Of a DNA stretch of 64,000 bases, positions 1-8,737 are shown one piece after another (within the stretch, counting starts at the first letter, position 1; each line of letters begins with the position of its first letter). Both the position numbers and the translations under genes were made by a program. The stretch spans positions 346,308 to 410,307 of the forward strand of contig NZ_KI530723.1 in NCBI RefSeq assembly GCF_000488215.1, given 5' to 3'. This DNA comes from Acinetobacter nectaris CIP 110549. GTDB lineage: Bacteria > Pseudomonadota > Gammaproteobacteria > Pseudomonadales > Moraxellaceae. Below the pieces are notes generated by a model. That model worked only from the letters and a program-made list of their open reading frames with translations. It made no database searches and was not told the DNA's origin.

Positions 1-125
1 TTTTGCACTTTATTTATACATATTATAATAAATCTCATTTTCATATTGTTTATGTAATTAAAGAGTTAAAATTAGACATCGTTTAAGGCACAATATATTT
101 AACTCTATCATTTTTGGAAAAAATT

Positions 126-1055
126 GTGGCAGAACAAAATACGAACGCGATAACAAATGCAGGCAATAAAGCTGCAAACATGTTCGGTCAAAATGGGCAA
201 TATCATGATGCCTATTTGACCATAGACCGTATCGTCAATAGCTTTTGGGAACGTGTTCCATACCTATGTATTGCGATTGTGGTATTCATTATCTTTTGGC
301 TACTTTCAAAAGTCTTTAAAGTCTTTGTTGCCAAAGCATTATCAAACCGTCCTTATGCCAAACAAAACCTTGTACTCGTTCTTAACCGTGTAGGTAGTAC
401 ATTTATTATTTTCTTTGGTTTCCTCATCGCACTGGTGATTGCTATTCCAGGCTTCACCCCAGGTCAGTTAATGAGTGCTTTAGGGATCGGTTCTGTCGCA
501 ATCGGTTTTGCATTCAAAGATATCTTTCAAAATCTACTTTCAGGTATTCTTATTTTACTGAGCGAGCCTTTCCGTATTGGCGATGCAATCGTATGTAATG
601 GCTTAGAAGGAACTGTCGAAGATATTCAGATTCGCGCAACAACTCTACGCTCATACGATGGTCGTCGTCTTGTGATTCCAAATGCAACCGTTTATACAAG
701 TTCAATTACTGTTGTTACAGCATATACACAACGCCGTTGTGAATTTAATGTTGGTATTGGTTATACAGATGATATCCAAAAAGCCAAAGAAGTGATTCTT
801 AAAATTTTAACAGATAACAAGAACGTACTAAATCAGCCTGCAAGTATTGTCAATGTTAGTTCACTTGGCGATTTTGCAATTAACATTAATATTCGCTGGT
901 GGATTGATACCAATAAAGTTGCAATTAACAACTCAATCAGTGAAATTCAAGAACTGGTCGTTGCTGAATTTGCGAAAAACAATATTAATATTCCATATCC
1001 AATTCAAGAACAAATTACGCAGGCACCTGCAAAATCACTTGAAACTCAAGTTTAA
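126..1055 (+). CDS. MscS-family small-conductance mechanosensitive channel
   Basis: This is an inner-membrane channel that releases solutes on hypo-osmotic shock. The hydrophobic segments near residues 42-60 and 80-103 are followed by the pore helix region near 110-150, which is rich in Gly and Ala (ALGIGSVAIGFAFKD) and is diagnostic of MscS. A soluble beta domain with GTVEDIQIRATTLRSYDGR follows. I prefer the GTG at 126 because GGA lies 7 nt upstream. The in-frame TTG at 114 would add four residues and has no Shine-Dalgarno sequence. At about 309 residues it is close to E. coli MscS. Its stop overlaps the stop of the convergent rsmE. Confidence 0.92.
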   Translation: MAEQNTNAITNAGNKAANMFGQNGQYHDAYLTIDRIVNSFWERVPYLCIAIVVFIIFWLLSKVFKVFVAKALSNRPYAKQNLVLVLNRVGSTFIIFFGFLIALVIAIPGFTPGQLMSALGIGSVAIGFAFKDIFQNLLSGILILLSEPFRIGDAIVCNGLEGTVEDIQIRATTLRSYDGRRLVIPNATVYTSSITVVTAYTQRRCEFNVGIGYTDDIQKAKEVILKILTDNKNVLNQPASIVNVSSLGDFAININIRWWIDTNKVAINNSISEIQELVVAEFAKNNINIPYPIQEQITQAPAKSLETQV

Positions 1056-1765
1056 TAAGCAGACAAACGCCCAAGTAAATAAGAAACCGCTGTTTCTGTT
1101 CTGAGTATACGGTTGCCGAGTTGAATGGCTTGGCAACCGTTTTTTATGAGTAAATCAATCTCATAAGGAATAAAGCCACCTTCGGGCCCAACAATAATAA
1201 TACCTTGCTCAGATGCAATATTTTTAGGTAGCTTATTTTCAATATATGGATGTGCCACATATGCCCAGTCTTTTTGCTGAATCAGTTCAGGTAAAACATC
1301 TTCAACAAATGGTTTAAAACGTTGGTAAAGTTGAATTTCAGGTGCGTAGGTATCACCTGCTTGCTCTAATCCCAAAGTTACATAGTCATCAAGTTGCTTT
1401 AAAAATGGACTTTGCCAATAACTTTTATCTACTCGAAAACTATGCAATAAAATAATTTTTTCCACACCTAAAGTGACACTATCCATAATTAAACGGCGCA
1501 ATACTTTCGGTCTAGGCAATGCAAGTACAAGCGTAATCGGACATTTTTCAGGAAGAGATACCTTTTCTAAGACTTTTATCTCTATTTCTGTTGTATTCAT
1601 TGCAATAATTTCAGCAATATAGCGTGCACCATTACGTATACCTACTTTTAAAGTATCTCCTACTTTGGCATTTAAATGCCCATAAATATGCGTAAGTTGT
1701 CTTTGCTCCCGAATAAACCACCTAGATTGATTCTGTTCAGATTCAGGCAATAAAATAATATTCAT
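1052..1765 (-). CDS. rsmE: 16S rRNA (uracil-1498 N3) methyltransferase RsmE
   Basis: RsmE methylates U1498 of 16S rRNA using S-adenosylmethionine. The 237-residue length fits the family. The C-terminal SPOUT knot is visible as IIIVGPEGGF near residue 190 followed by LGNRILRTETAV near 217, the SAM-binding trefoil signature. An N-terminal PUA-like RNA-binding domain precedes it. Its start codon overlaps the waaA stop as ATGA, so the two are translationally coupled. Its stop shares the palindrome TTAA with the stop of the convergent MscS gene. Confidence 0.95.
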   Translation of the reverse strand: MNIILLPESEQNQSRWFIREQRQLTHIYGHLNAKVGDTLKVGIRNGARYIAEIIAMNTTEIEIKVLEKVSLPEKCPITLVLALPRPKVLRRLIMDSVTLGVEKIILLHSFRVDKSYWQSPFLKQLDDYVTLGLEQAGDTYAPEIQLYQRFKPFVEDVLPELIQQKDWAYVAHPYIENKLPKNIASEQGIIIVGPEGGFIPYEIDLLIKNGCQAIQLGNRILRTETAVSYLLGRLSAY

Positions 1766-3039
1766 AGAAATTGATCAATCAATTTGATATGGCGCGCGAC
1801 TGAACCTTGGTTTTTACAGAAAATCGTATTGGCTTGCTCAACCATTGCTTGTTGCTGTTGCTCATCGTTCAAAAGTGTATACAGTAACTCTGCAGCCTCT
1901 TCAGCCGACTGTACAACTTGCACACCTTTATTTTCCACAAACTCATCAACTAATGTTTGAAAATTAAAATAATTTTTACCGAGTATCGTTGCTATATTCA
2001 TGGCTATCGGTTCAAGAATATTATGTCCACCACCAGGTTCATTCAGTGAGCCACCCACATAACTCACTTGACTCAAAGCATACCAAATCCATAACTCTCC
2101 CATGCTGTCGGCTAAATAGACTTGTGTATTTTGATCAATACTTTGCTGTAAGCTACGGCGTTGAACAGTTAATCCAAGGTTTTCAATAATATTATAAACT
2201 TCATTAAATCGTTCGGGATGGCGTGGTACAACAATACATAATAGTTGAGCATCTGTTTTAAGCTGATGTTCTAAAGCACTTAAAATATTCTTTTCTTCAT
2301 CTGCATGTGTACTTGCCAAAACAATAATTTTTCGACCTTGCAAATGCCAGTCTTGATATATGGCTTTGGCAGTAGTTACTGCTTGTTCAGATGGCTGAAT
2401 ATCAAATTTAATATTACCCACCACACTCATCGACGCCGTATTTTTTCCTAAAGATGCAAAGCGTGTATATGTTGCCTCATCTTGTGTAGCAATCCAGTTT
2501 AACTGCGAGAGCATCGGTTGTGTTAAACGCTTAAATTTAGCATAACCATTTGCAGATTTTTCTGAGAGTCTCGCATTCAATAAAAGTTGAGGAATTCCCT
2601 TTTTAGACACAATTGCGAGCAAATTTGGCCAAAGCTCTGTTTCCATTAAAAGTAAAATTTTAGGCTGATACTGTTTTAAGAACTTCTCGACTTGCTCTTG
2701 TGTATCAATTGGTAGAAAAACGGCTTGAAATGATGAAGGGAATTTTTCCGCAAATAATGATTTTGCTCTTGCCTGACCTGTTTTTGTTGTATTGGTTACA
2801 AGTACATTTTTACCTTGCTTTAAATAATGCTCAATAAGTGGCTGAGCTGCATTGGTTTCTCCAACAGAGACAGCATGAAACCAAATGACATTGGTATTTA
2901 AGGCAGGTACAAGCTCTCCAAATCGTTGTTTTAATTCCTCATCTAATGCCAATGCACTGTCTGATCTTTTTTTAACTCGCCAACGATAAAGCGGCTGAAT
3001 ACACTGAAGTAGAAACTGATACCAAAATGGAGGCTGCAA
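1762..3039 (-). CDS. waaA: 3-deoxy-D-manno-octulosonic acid (Kdo) transferase
   Basis: WaaA transfers Kdo from CMP-Kdo to lipid A precursors in lipopolysaccharide or lipooligosaccharide synthesis at the inner membrane. The protein has 425 residues with a short membrane-anchoring N-terminus (FWYQFLLQCIQPLYRW). It shows HAVSVGET near residue 55, LMETELWPN near 132, LNARLSEKSANGY near 155 and a C-terminal GGSLNEPGGGHNILEP block near 330. These are the GT30 glycosyltransferase motifs, and the Glu of VGET is the expected catalytic residue. It is cotranscribed with the overlapping rsmE. Confidence 0.95.
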   Translation of the reverse strand: MQPPFWYQFLLQCIQPLYRWRVKKRSDSALALDEELKQRFGELVPALNTNVIWFHAVSVGETNAAQPLIEHYLKQGKNVLVTNTTKTGQARAKSLFAEKFPSSFQAVFLPIDTQEQVEKFLKQYQPKILLLMETELWPNLLAIVSKKGIPQLLLNARLSEKSANGYAKFKRLTQPMLSQLNWIATQDEATYTRFASLGKNTASMSVVGNIKFDIQPSEQAVTTAKAIYQDWHLQGRKIIVLASTHADEEKNILSALEHQLKTDAQLLCIVVPRHPERFNEVYNIIENLGLTVQRRSLQQSIDQNTQVYLADSMGELWIWYALSQVSYVGGSLNEPGGGHNILEPIAMNIATILGKNYFNFQTLVDEFVENKGVQVVQSAEEAAELLYTLLNDEQQQQAMVEQANTIFCKNQGSVARHIKLIDQFL

Positions 3040-3189
3040 TGAAAAAATCCTTATCTACGTTGGGTGATATTTCTACACATATAACGTGATAAAACTCACC
3101 ATAAAATCACCGAAAATTATATCAAAGGATTTAAAAATAACTATGCTTTCCATATAAGAAAGCAAGGTTGTAAGATTAATTTTTACATA

Positions 3190-3834
3190 TCAAATATGAC
3201 CAATTTGAGGAATAGGCTGTAGACAAAGCAAAATTGAGAAATAAATAAGACATAGCCCAGATACATACATTAAAATTTTACTATATCTTTGGCTATTTAA
3301 AATAGTAGCAAACTTCTTAATGAATAAAGTCATCAATATAAACCAAGATGCTATAACTACCGCATGTATAGTAATTAGTAGTACACCTTGTAAGTGATAT
3401 TGGCTTTGAGAGAAATGAATAAATTGTGGAAAAGCTGCAAGATAGAACATAGATACTTTAGGATTAAGAAGTTGTGTTAGGAAACCCTCTTTAAAGCTAT
3501 TCAATTCATTTGTTCTTTTTAGATTATTCAGTTGAAAAGACTTTTTATCACTACGACTCATACCCTGCATGATAAATTTCACACCTAAATAGAATAGATA
3601 TAGTGCACCTATCAACTTTATGGTGATAAATAAATTATTTGATTTTAATAAAATTAAAGAAATCCCAAATAAAGACAAAAGACCATGAATATATGTTGCT
3701 ACCACCAATCCCAATATTTTAAATAGTGTTTCCCTTTTTCCAATGTAAGAGGCTGTACTAAAAACTAAGAAAGTGTTGGGTCCTGGAGATATAACAAGAA
3801 TAAAGCAGATAACTATATATTTGAAGAGTGCCAT
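3190..3834 (-). CDS. LysE/RhtB-family amino-acid exporter
   Basis: This is a predicted inner-membrane exporter of amino acids or related small metabolites. The 214 residues contain about six hydrophobic segments and the LysE N-terminal signature ISPGPNTFLVFSTA near residue 15, followed by GKRETLFKILGLVVAT and GFLTQLLNPKVSMFYLAAFPQF near 117. An AGG lies 8 nt upstream of the ATG. It is divergent from a LysR-type regulator across about 145 bp, the usual arrangement for a regulator and its exporter. The substrate cannot be told from sequence. The gene is rich in ATA and AAA codons and looks more AT-rich than its neighbours. Confidence 0.85.
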   Translation of the reverse strand: MALFKYIVICFILVISPGPNTFLVFSTASYIGKRETLFKILGLVVATYIHGLLSLFGISLILLKSNNLFITIKLIGALYLFYLGVKFIMQGMSRSDKKSFQLNNLKRTNELNSFKEGFLTQLLNPKVSMFYLAAFPQFIHFSQSQYHLQGVLLITIHAVVIASWFILMTLFIKKFATILNSQRYSKILMYVSGLCLIYFSILLCLQPIPQIGHI

Positions 3835-3888
3835 ATTTATACCTAAATTTTAATAATTTTCTAGGCTAAATAAACATGTATATCAGCC

Positions 3889-3913
3889 TTCTAGAACGTA
3901 TTAGATACTAGAA
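3889..3913. promoter_or_regulatory. Inverted repeat between LysE and LysR genes, candidate LysR operator
   Basis: TTCTAG and CTAGAA form perfect 6-bp arms separated by 13 bp, midway between the divergent exporter and regulator starts. LysR-type proteins bind dyads that contain T-N11-A, so this is the best operator candidate here. The assignment is inferred from symmetry and position only. Confidence 0.4.
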
Positions 3914-3979
3914 TAATTCTTCTCTTTGCTTGACCATTATTTTATAGTCTAAGCATCATTATTTTTTGGCCTGTCTATC

Positions 3980-4882
3980 ATGATTAAAGAAATAAATACT
4001 TTTTTATTGGTTGTTAGATATGGTTCTTTTTCTAAAGCAGCAATTCATTTAGGGATAACAGCCTCAGCTATAAGTGCTCAAATAAAAAATTTAGAAAATC
4101 ATTTACACGTACAGCTATTTACTCGATCAGCTCACTCAATTGCTTTAACAGATGAAGGTAAAAAAGTTATTGATCATGCAAAAAACTTAATGAACTCATA
4201 CGAGCAACTAAAATATATATCGAACTCAGAAGTTTATTTAGGAAAAATAAGACTTGGGGTAATTAATACAATACAAACAGGCATATTACCTCTGAGCTTA
4301 AAAATATTTCAGCAAAATACAAAGCATGCGGATATGAAAATTATTCCTGGGCTATCAACACAACTTATTTCAGCACTCATTGAAAAAGATCTTGATTTAG
4401 CAATTACGGTCAAACCAAACTATTTACTACCCAAAGATATTCTTATCGAAACTCTTTTTTACGAACCATTTGTATTAATCTACCCTGAAAACATTAAAAC
4501 AACCGAATACAGAGAAATTATAGAAAATAACTTTTTTATTCAATACGATAAAGACTCAATAGATGGCAAACAGGTCTCTCAATTTCTAATTAGAAATAAA
4601 ATACATCATCACACTATTTATGAATTAGATGAGATTGATGCAATTGTCAAAATGGTGAAGTTAAGTATAGGTGTTTCGATTATTCCTTTAGCTGGTGTGC
4701 TGCTTGACTCCCCCGTTACAGGAGTTAAATATTTAAACCTAACATCAGAAAGACTAAATCGAGAAATTGTTTTAATACAGCATTACTCTTCAAAGGATTT
4801 AAAATCTCATCAAATATTTAGATCTTGCTTATATGAATCAATTCAAGCACATGCCATGAATAAAGCTTATATGAAAGTATGA
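3980..4882 (+). CDS. LysR-family transcriptional regulator
   Basis: This is a 300-residue LysR-type regulator. The N-terminal winged helix-turn-helix covers about residues 1-60 (FLLVVRYGSFSKAAIHLGITASAISAQIKNLENHL), followed by LFTRSAHSIALTDEGKKVI. A periplasmic-binding-like effector domain fills residues 90-290. It probably controls the divergent LysE exporter. No clear Shine-Dalgarno precedes the ATG at 3980. The coding sequence is very AT-rich, with many ATA codons, so this pair may have been acquired by transfer. The effector is unknown. Confidence 0.88.
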   Translation: MIKEINTFLLVVRYGSFSKAAIHLGITASAISAQIKNLENHLHVQLFTRSAHSIALTDEGKKVIDHAKNLMNSYEQLKYISNSEVYLGKIRLGVINTIQTGILPLSLKIFQQNTKHADMKIIPGLSTQLISALIEKDLDLAITVKPNYLLPKDILIETLFYEPFVLIYPENIKTTEYREIIENNFFIQYDKDSIDGKQVSQFLIRNKIHHHTIYELDEIDAIVKMVKLSIGVSIIPLAGVLLDSPVTGVKYLNLTSERLNREIVLIQHYSSKDLKSHQIFRSCLYESIQAHAMNKAYMKV

Positions 4883-4918
4883 TGAACTTAACTGGCTCAC
4901 CATACTTACTTTCATTTA

Positions 4919-5986
4919 CTATTCAGCGACGACTGGATAATCTGTATAGCCTGTTTCCAATGGTTTTTCAGGATTAGGATACATCGTTGAAGTATCCAAA
5001 TCATTTAAAGGTAAATTCTTGGTTAAACGCGTTAAAAGATCAGGGTTAGCAATATATAATTTACCAAATGAGACTGCATCTGCACGGTTTTCTGCAAGCA
5101 TTTGCTTAGCAGAATCTGCCGTTAAACCTTCATTTGCAATCCAAGCACCTGTAAACTGCTCACGCAATTTTGGTCCAATACTGTCTTCAGCTTCATACTC
5201 ACGTGAGAAAACAAAAGCAATATTACGCTTACTTAATTCTTTCACAACATAACTAAATGTTTCTAAAGGATGATCGTCATGCATGTCATGTGAGTCACCA
5301 CGTGGCGCAATATGTACACCAACACGCCCAGCTCCCCAAACACCGATTAACTCATCAACCACTTCAAGCAGTAACCGCGCACGATTTTCTAAGCTACCGC
5401 CGTATTCATCTTCACGCGTATTTGTACCACTTTGCAAGAATTGATCAACCAAATACCCATTGGCAGCATGTAACTCAACACCATCAAAACCTGCTTCTTT
5501 TGCAAGTTCTGCACTATGTTTATAAGCTGAAATAATTTCTTTTATTTCAAAAACTTCAAGTGCTTTAGGCGTTACATACGGGCGAATAGGACGTAGTAAA
5601 CTGACATGGCCTTCTGGTTGAATTGCACTTGGTGCTACTGGTGTTTCGCCATTGAGTAAACTTGGATCTGAAATACGACCAACATGCCAAAGCTGTGCAA
5701 CAATTTTTGAGTCTTGCTCATGCACAACGTCTATAATTTGACGCCATGCTTGTGCTTGTACTTCATTCCATAGTCCTGGTGTATTTGCATACCCTACTGC
5801 ATCTGCACCAATCACTGTTGCTTCAGTCAAAATTAAACCTGCATTTGCACGCTGTTTATAATATTCAACCATAATTGATGTCGGCACACGTGATTCATTA
5901 CTACGTGCACGAGTTAACGGTGCAAGGACTAAACGGTTTTTGAGGGTAAGATCGCCCATTTTTAATGACGAATTTAGATCTGCCAT
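4919..5986 (-). CDS. Old Yellow Enzyme family alkene reductase (NemA-like)
   Basis: This is an FMN-dependent NAD(P)H:flavin oxidoreductase that reduces activated alkenes, quinones or nitro compounds. The sequence begins DLTLKNRLVLAPLTRARS. It carries AQLWHVGRISDPS near residue 103, then GFDGVELHAANGYLVDQFLQ near 180 with the substrate-binding His and Asn, and GSLENRARLLLEVVDEL. The ATG at 5986 is preferred because GTGAG lies just upstream; a GTG at 6010 would extend it by eight residues. It follows an ArsR regulator closely, so the two are probably one operon. By analogy with E. coli nemRA, it could be induced by reactive electrophiles. Confidence 0.9.
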   Translation of the reverse strand: MADLNSSLKMGDLTLKNRLVLAPLTRARSNESRVPTSIMVEYYKQRANAGLILTEATVIGADAVGYANTPGLWNEVQAQAWRQIIDVVHEQDSKIVAQLWHVGRISDPSLLNGETPVAPSAIQPEGHVSLLRPIRPYVTPKALEVFEIKEIISAYKHSAELAKEAGFDGVELHAANGYLVDQFLQSGTNTREDEYGGSLENRARLLLEVVDELIGVWGAGRVGVHIAPRGDSHDMHDDHPLETFSYVVKELSKRNIAFVFSREYEAEDSIGPKLREQFTGAWIANEGLTADSAKQMLAENRADAVSFGKLYIANPDLLTRLTKNLPLNDLDTSTMYPNPEKPLETGYTDYPVVAE

Positions 5987-6022
5987 GATATTTCTCACTT
6001 CACGATACACTTCGTTGAATCA

Positions 6023-6325
6023 CTAGAGTGTTTGTTGTAAATGTTCAATATATTGCTGAATCAATGCTTCGTTTCTAGAAAAATAAGACCATTGTCCATG
6101 TTTTTTTACATCCACCAAACCTGATTTCTGTAACACAGACAAATGGTTGGACATGGTAGATTGTGCAACTTTTCCAAGCTGCTCAATTTGTCCTGCACAA
6201 ACACCCTGTTCTAAATCACCTGCATATCCACCTGCTAAAAAGTGTTCATGAGGGACTTTCAGCCAAATTAAAATCTGACGTCTTAGAGGGTTTGCAAGTG
6301 CCTTACTAATTAAATCAATATCCAT
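6023..6325 (-). CDS. ArsR-family winged-helix repressor
   Basis: This small regulator has ALANPLRRQILIWL near residue 7 and the recognition region AQSTMSNHLSVLQKSGLVDVKKHGQWSYFS near 52-82, typical of ArsR/SmtB proteins. I chose the internal ATG at 6325 because it gives about 100 residues, normal for the family. ATGs at 6346 and 6376 are also in frame. No metal-binding CxC motif is visible in the recognition helix. A single Cys sits in EQGVCAGQ before it, which could sense thiol-reactive compounds; that is inference. It lies 36 bp upstream of the Old Yellow Enzyme gene and probably controls it. Confidence 0.85.
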   Translation of the reverse strand: MDIDLISKALANPLRRQILIWLKVPHEHFLAGGYAGDLEQGVCAGQIEQLGKVAQSTMSNHLSVLQKSGLVDVKKHGQWSYFSRNEALIQQYIEHLQQTL

Positions 6326-6378
6326 AATTAAACTATCTAAAGACATTACTAGAAGGTGGCATTGCTTAACAACCAATA

Positions 6379-6440
6379 ATATCGAATATACACGATATAT
6401 GTATCGAAATAAATAGATTCATATATCTATTTATTTCGAT
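6379..6440. promoter_or_regulatory. Palindromic operator array upstream of the ArsR gene
   Basis: Two dyads lie side by side. ATATCG at 6379-6384 and CGATAT at 6393-6398 form one. The arms ATCGAAATAAATAGAT at 6403-6418 and their perfect complement at 6425-6440 form a second with a 6-bp centre. No T-run follows on the prfB strand, so a terminator is less likely. The shared ATCGA half-sites and the position just before the regulator suggest autoregulation by the ArsR protein. Confidence 0.55.
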
Positions 6441-6481
6441 TTAATAGCAATACCACTTCTTTTATCTATAACAGTATGCCG

Positions 6482-7577
6482 TTATAGCCCTTTTTTCAGA
6501 CTTGCTTCAATAAACTTGTCTAAATCACCATCGAGTACCGCAGTCGTATTGGTATTTTCAACACTTGTACGTAAATCTTTAATACGTGAGTCATCCAATA
6601 CATATGAACGAATCTGACTACCCCAGCCAATATCAGACTTAGAATCTTCAAGTGCTTGCGCTGCATCATTACGTTTTTGCATTTCTAATTCATACAATTT
6701 TGCACGAAGCAATTTCCACGCACGGTCACGGTTAGCATGCTGTGAACGTTCATTCTGACATGCCACAACTGTACCTGTTGGTGTATGTGTTAAACGAACT
6801 GCTGAATCTGTTTTGTTAATGTGCTGGCCACCTGCACCTGATGCACGATAGGTATCTGTACGTACATCTGCTGGATTAATATCAATTTCAATATTGTCAT
6901 CCACTTCAGGCGATACAAATACTGCGCTAAATGACGTATGACGACGGTTACCACTATCAAATGGTGACTTACGTACAAGACGGTGCACGCCTGTTTCAGT
7001 TCTTAACCAACCGAATGCAAACTCACCTTCAACACGAATCATCGCAGATTTAATCCCTGCGACATCACCATCTGAAACTTCCATAAGTTCCGCTTTAAAG
7101 CCATGGCGTTCAATCCAACGCATATACATACGCAATAACATTGATGCCCAATCTTGTGCTTCAGTACCACCAGAACCTGCTTGAATATCTAAGAAGCATG
7201 GATTTGGATCCATCGGATTACTAAACATACGACGAAACTCTAACTTCGCCAAAGCTTCTTCTGCTGTATTCAGCTCTGACTCAACATCAGCAAGTAAACT
7301 CTCATCTTCTGCTTCAACAGCAAGGTCTAGCATTGCTTTTGCATCTTCTAACTGTTCTGCAAGCTGATCTAATACATTTAGAACGTTTTCAAGCTCACCT
7401 TTTTCACGCGCCATCGCTTGCGCGCGATTTTGGTCATTCCATATAGCAGGGTCTTCTAACTCACGTAAAACTTCTTCTAAACGTTCTTTCTTAAGATCGT
7501 AGTCAAAGATACCCCCGTAATGTCTCGCTACGATCAGCTAGGTCTTTTAATTGGTTTAGATAAGGATTAATTTCCAC
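6482..7577 (-). CDS. prfB: Peptide chain release factor 2 (programmed +1 frameshift)
   Basis: RF2 terminates translation at UGA and UAA. Translation starts at the GTG at 7577 and reads 24 codons to an in-frame TGA (7505-7503). It must then shift +1 at CTT-TGA-C and continue to the TAA at 6484-6482, so the CDS is join(6482..7504, 7506..7577) on the minus strand. The product is about 364 residues, the normal RF2 length. The catalytic GGQ motif is present ([17 protein letters not shown]), as is the codon-recognition region near [18 protein letters not shown]. The internal ATG at 7414 that starts the longest open frame is not the true start. Confidence 0.95.
7502..7517 (-). other. RF2 programmed frameshift site
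   Basis: Read on the minus strand, the segment is GGGGGTATCTTTGAC. A Shine-Dalgarno-like G-run sits three bases before the slippery CTT, followed by an in-frame TGA and a C, the weak termination context. This matches the E. coli prfB recoding site base for base and provides autoregulation: low RF2 favours the shift. Confidence 0.95.
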
Positions 7578-7842
7578 GTGAATTTCTCTCTACAAACTAT
7601 CAATACTCACTTCATTTTACCATATTGCTTCTGTGATACATCAAATAAAGACAATTCAGCAAACTATTGGACCTTCAATTTCAGATTATTTTTCATACAG
7701 AAACAAATTAATTATGGTAATATCACATATTTACAACGTTTTTAATAAAACATAACAATATATATTATTAATAAAAATCAGATCCTTAAGTAAGTTAAAT
7801 TACAATATCTTACGTTTGTACATTTCAATTACGCATGCCTAG
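7578..7842. other. AT-rich intergenic region between prfB and porin
   Basis: No open frame with a ribosome-binding site is visible on either strand. The prfB promoter should lie at the left end on the minus strand. The right end leads into the porin promoter. No clear hairpin with a T-run was found. Confidence 0.5.
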
Positions 7843-7870
7843 TTGACCATAATTTTTTTTTGCATAGACT
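7843..7870 (+). promoter_or_regulatory. Candidate sigma-70 promoter of the porin gene
   Basis: TTGACC at 7843-7848 is followed after 16 bp by TAGACT at 7865-7870. This would start transcription near 7877 and give a leader of about 40 nt before the porin start. The -35 is close to consensus and the -10 is weaker. Confidence 0.45.
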
Positions 7871-7917
7871 AAAAGTTGTAACAAAAGATGAATGTGAATT
7901 TTCACAGGAGTATCATC

Positions 7918-8694
7918 ATGAAAAAGACATTTATTGCAGCTGCAATCCTTGCAGGTCTTGCATTTACGGGAACAGCAAATGCCTACCAAAGCGAAGTTGG
8001 AGGCTCTTATAGCTACTTAGATCCTGATCATGGCAGTGGCGTTAGTCAGTTTGGGGTAAATGGAACATACTACTTTAACCCAGTACAAATTAAGAATTCA
8101 CCTCTTGCAGAAGCTGCATTCTTAGATCGTGCAAGTAATGTAAATGCTGCCGTAAATTACGGTGACAATGACGGCACAAAAAACTCTACCTATGGCATTG
8201 GTGCTGAGTACTATGTACCAAACTCAGACTTCTACTTAGGTGGTGGTGTTGCACGTGACGAATATAAAGTAAAACGCTATGGCGTAGACAATAAAACTAC
8301 GCGTTACAACGCAGAAGTTGGTTATCTACCTGCACCAGGTTTATTGGTTGCCGTTGGTGTACAAGGCTATGACGTAAAAGATGGTGATGATGGTGCAGAC
8401 CCAACTTTACGTGCAAAATATGTTACGCAGATTGGTCAACATGACATCAACTTAGAAGCACGTGGTGTATTTGGTGATGGCAACAACAAACAATACTATG
8501 TTGGTGGCGACTACTACATCGACAAAACTTTGAGTGTTGGTGCGGACTATACAAAAGACAAATCTATTGACCAAGATCAATGGGGAATTACTGCGAAGAA
8601 ATTCTTCAACGAAAATCTTAGTGTAGATGGTCGTCTTGGTTTCGGTGATGATAAATATAATACCTATACTGTAGGTGCATCTTACCGTTTCTAA
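7918..8694 (+). CDS. Omp33-36-like putative outer-membrane porin
   Basis: This is a predicted outer-membrane beta-barrel of 258 residues. The start at 7918 has AGGAG 7 nt upstream and gives a classic signal peptide, MKKTFIAAAILAGLAFTGTANA, cleaved before YQSEV. An upstream in-frame ATG at 7888 lacks these. The mature protein alternates polar and aromatic residues in short strands, has Gly/Asp-rich turns and ends in SYRF, with the C-terminal Phe used for barrel assembly. The internal PLAEAAFLDRASNVNA block resembles the Acinetobacter putative-porin family that includes Omp33-36, as I recall it. The substrate is unknown. It has its own promoter and terminator. Confidence 0.82.
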   Translation: MKKTFIAAAILAGLAFTGTANAYQSEVGGSYSYLDPDHGSGVSQFGVNGTYYFNPVQIKNSPLAEAAFLDRASNVNAAVNYGDNDGTKNSTYGIGAEYYVPNSDFYLGGGVARDEYKVKRYGVDNKTTRYNAEVGYLPAPGLLVAVGVQGYDVKDGDDGADPTLRAKYVTQIGQHDINLEARGVFGDGNNKQYYVGGDYYIDKTLSVGADYTKDKSIDQDQWGITAKKFFNENLSVDGRLGFGDDKYNTYTVGASYRF

Positions 8695-8710
8695 GAGTTA
8701 ACTATATCAA

Positions 8711-8737
8711 AAGCCATGCAATTGCATGGCTTTTTTT
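8711..8737. terminator. Bidirectional terminator between porin and recJ
   Basis: AGCCATGCAATTGCATGGCT (8712-8731) is a perfect palindrome with A residues on one side and a run of seven T on the other. The T-run overlaps the recJ stop codon, so it serves the porin and possibly recJ. Confidence 0.9.

Noticed and set aside
6403..6440. Palindrome read as a prfB terminator
   Set aside because: The arms are strong but no T-run follows on the minus strand, and the half-sites recur next to the ArsR gene, which fits an operator better.
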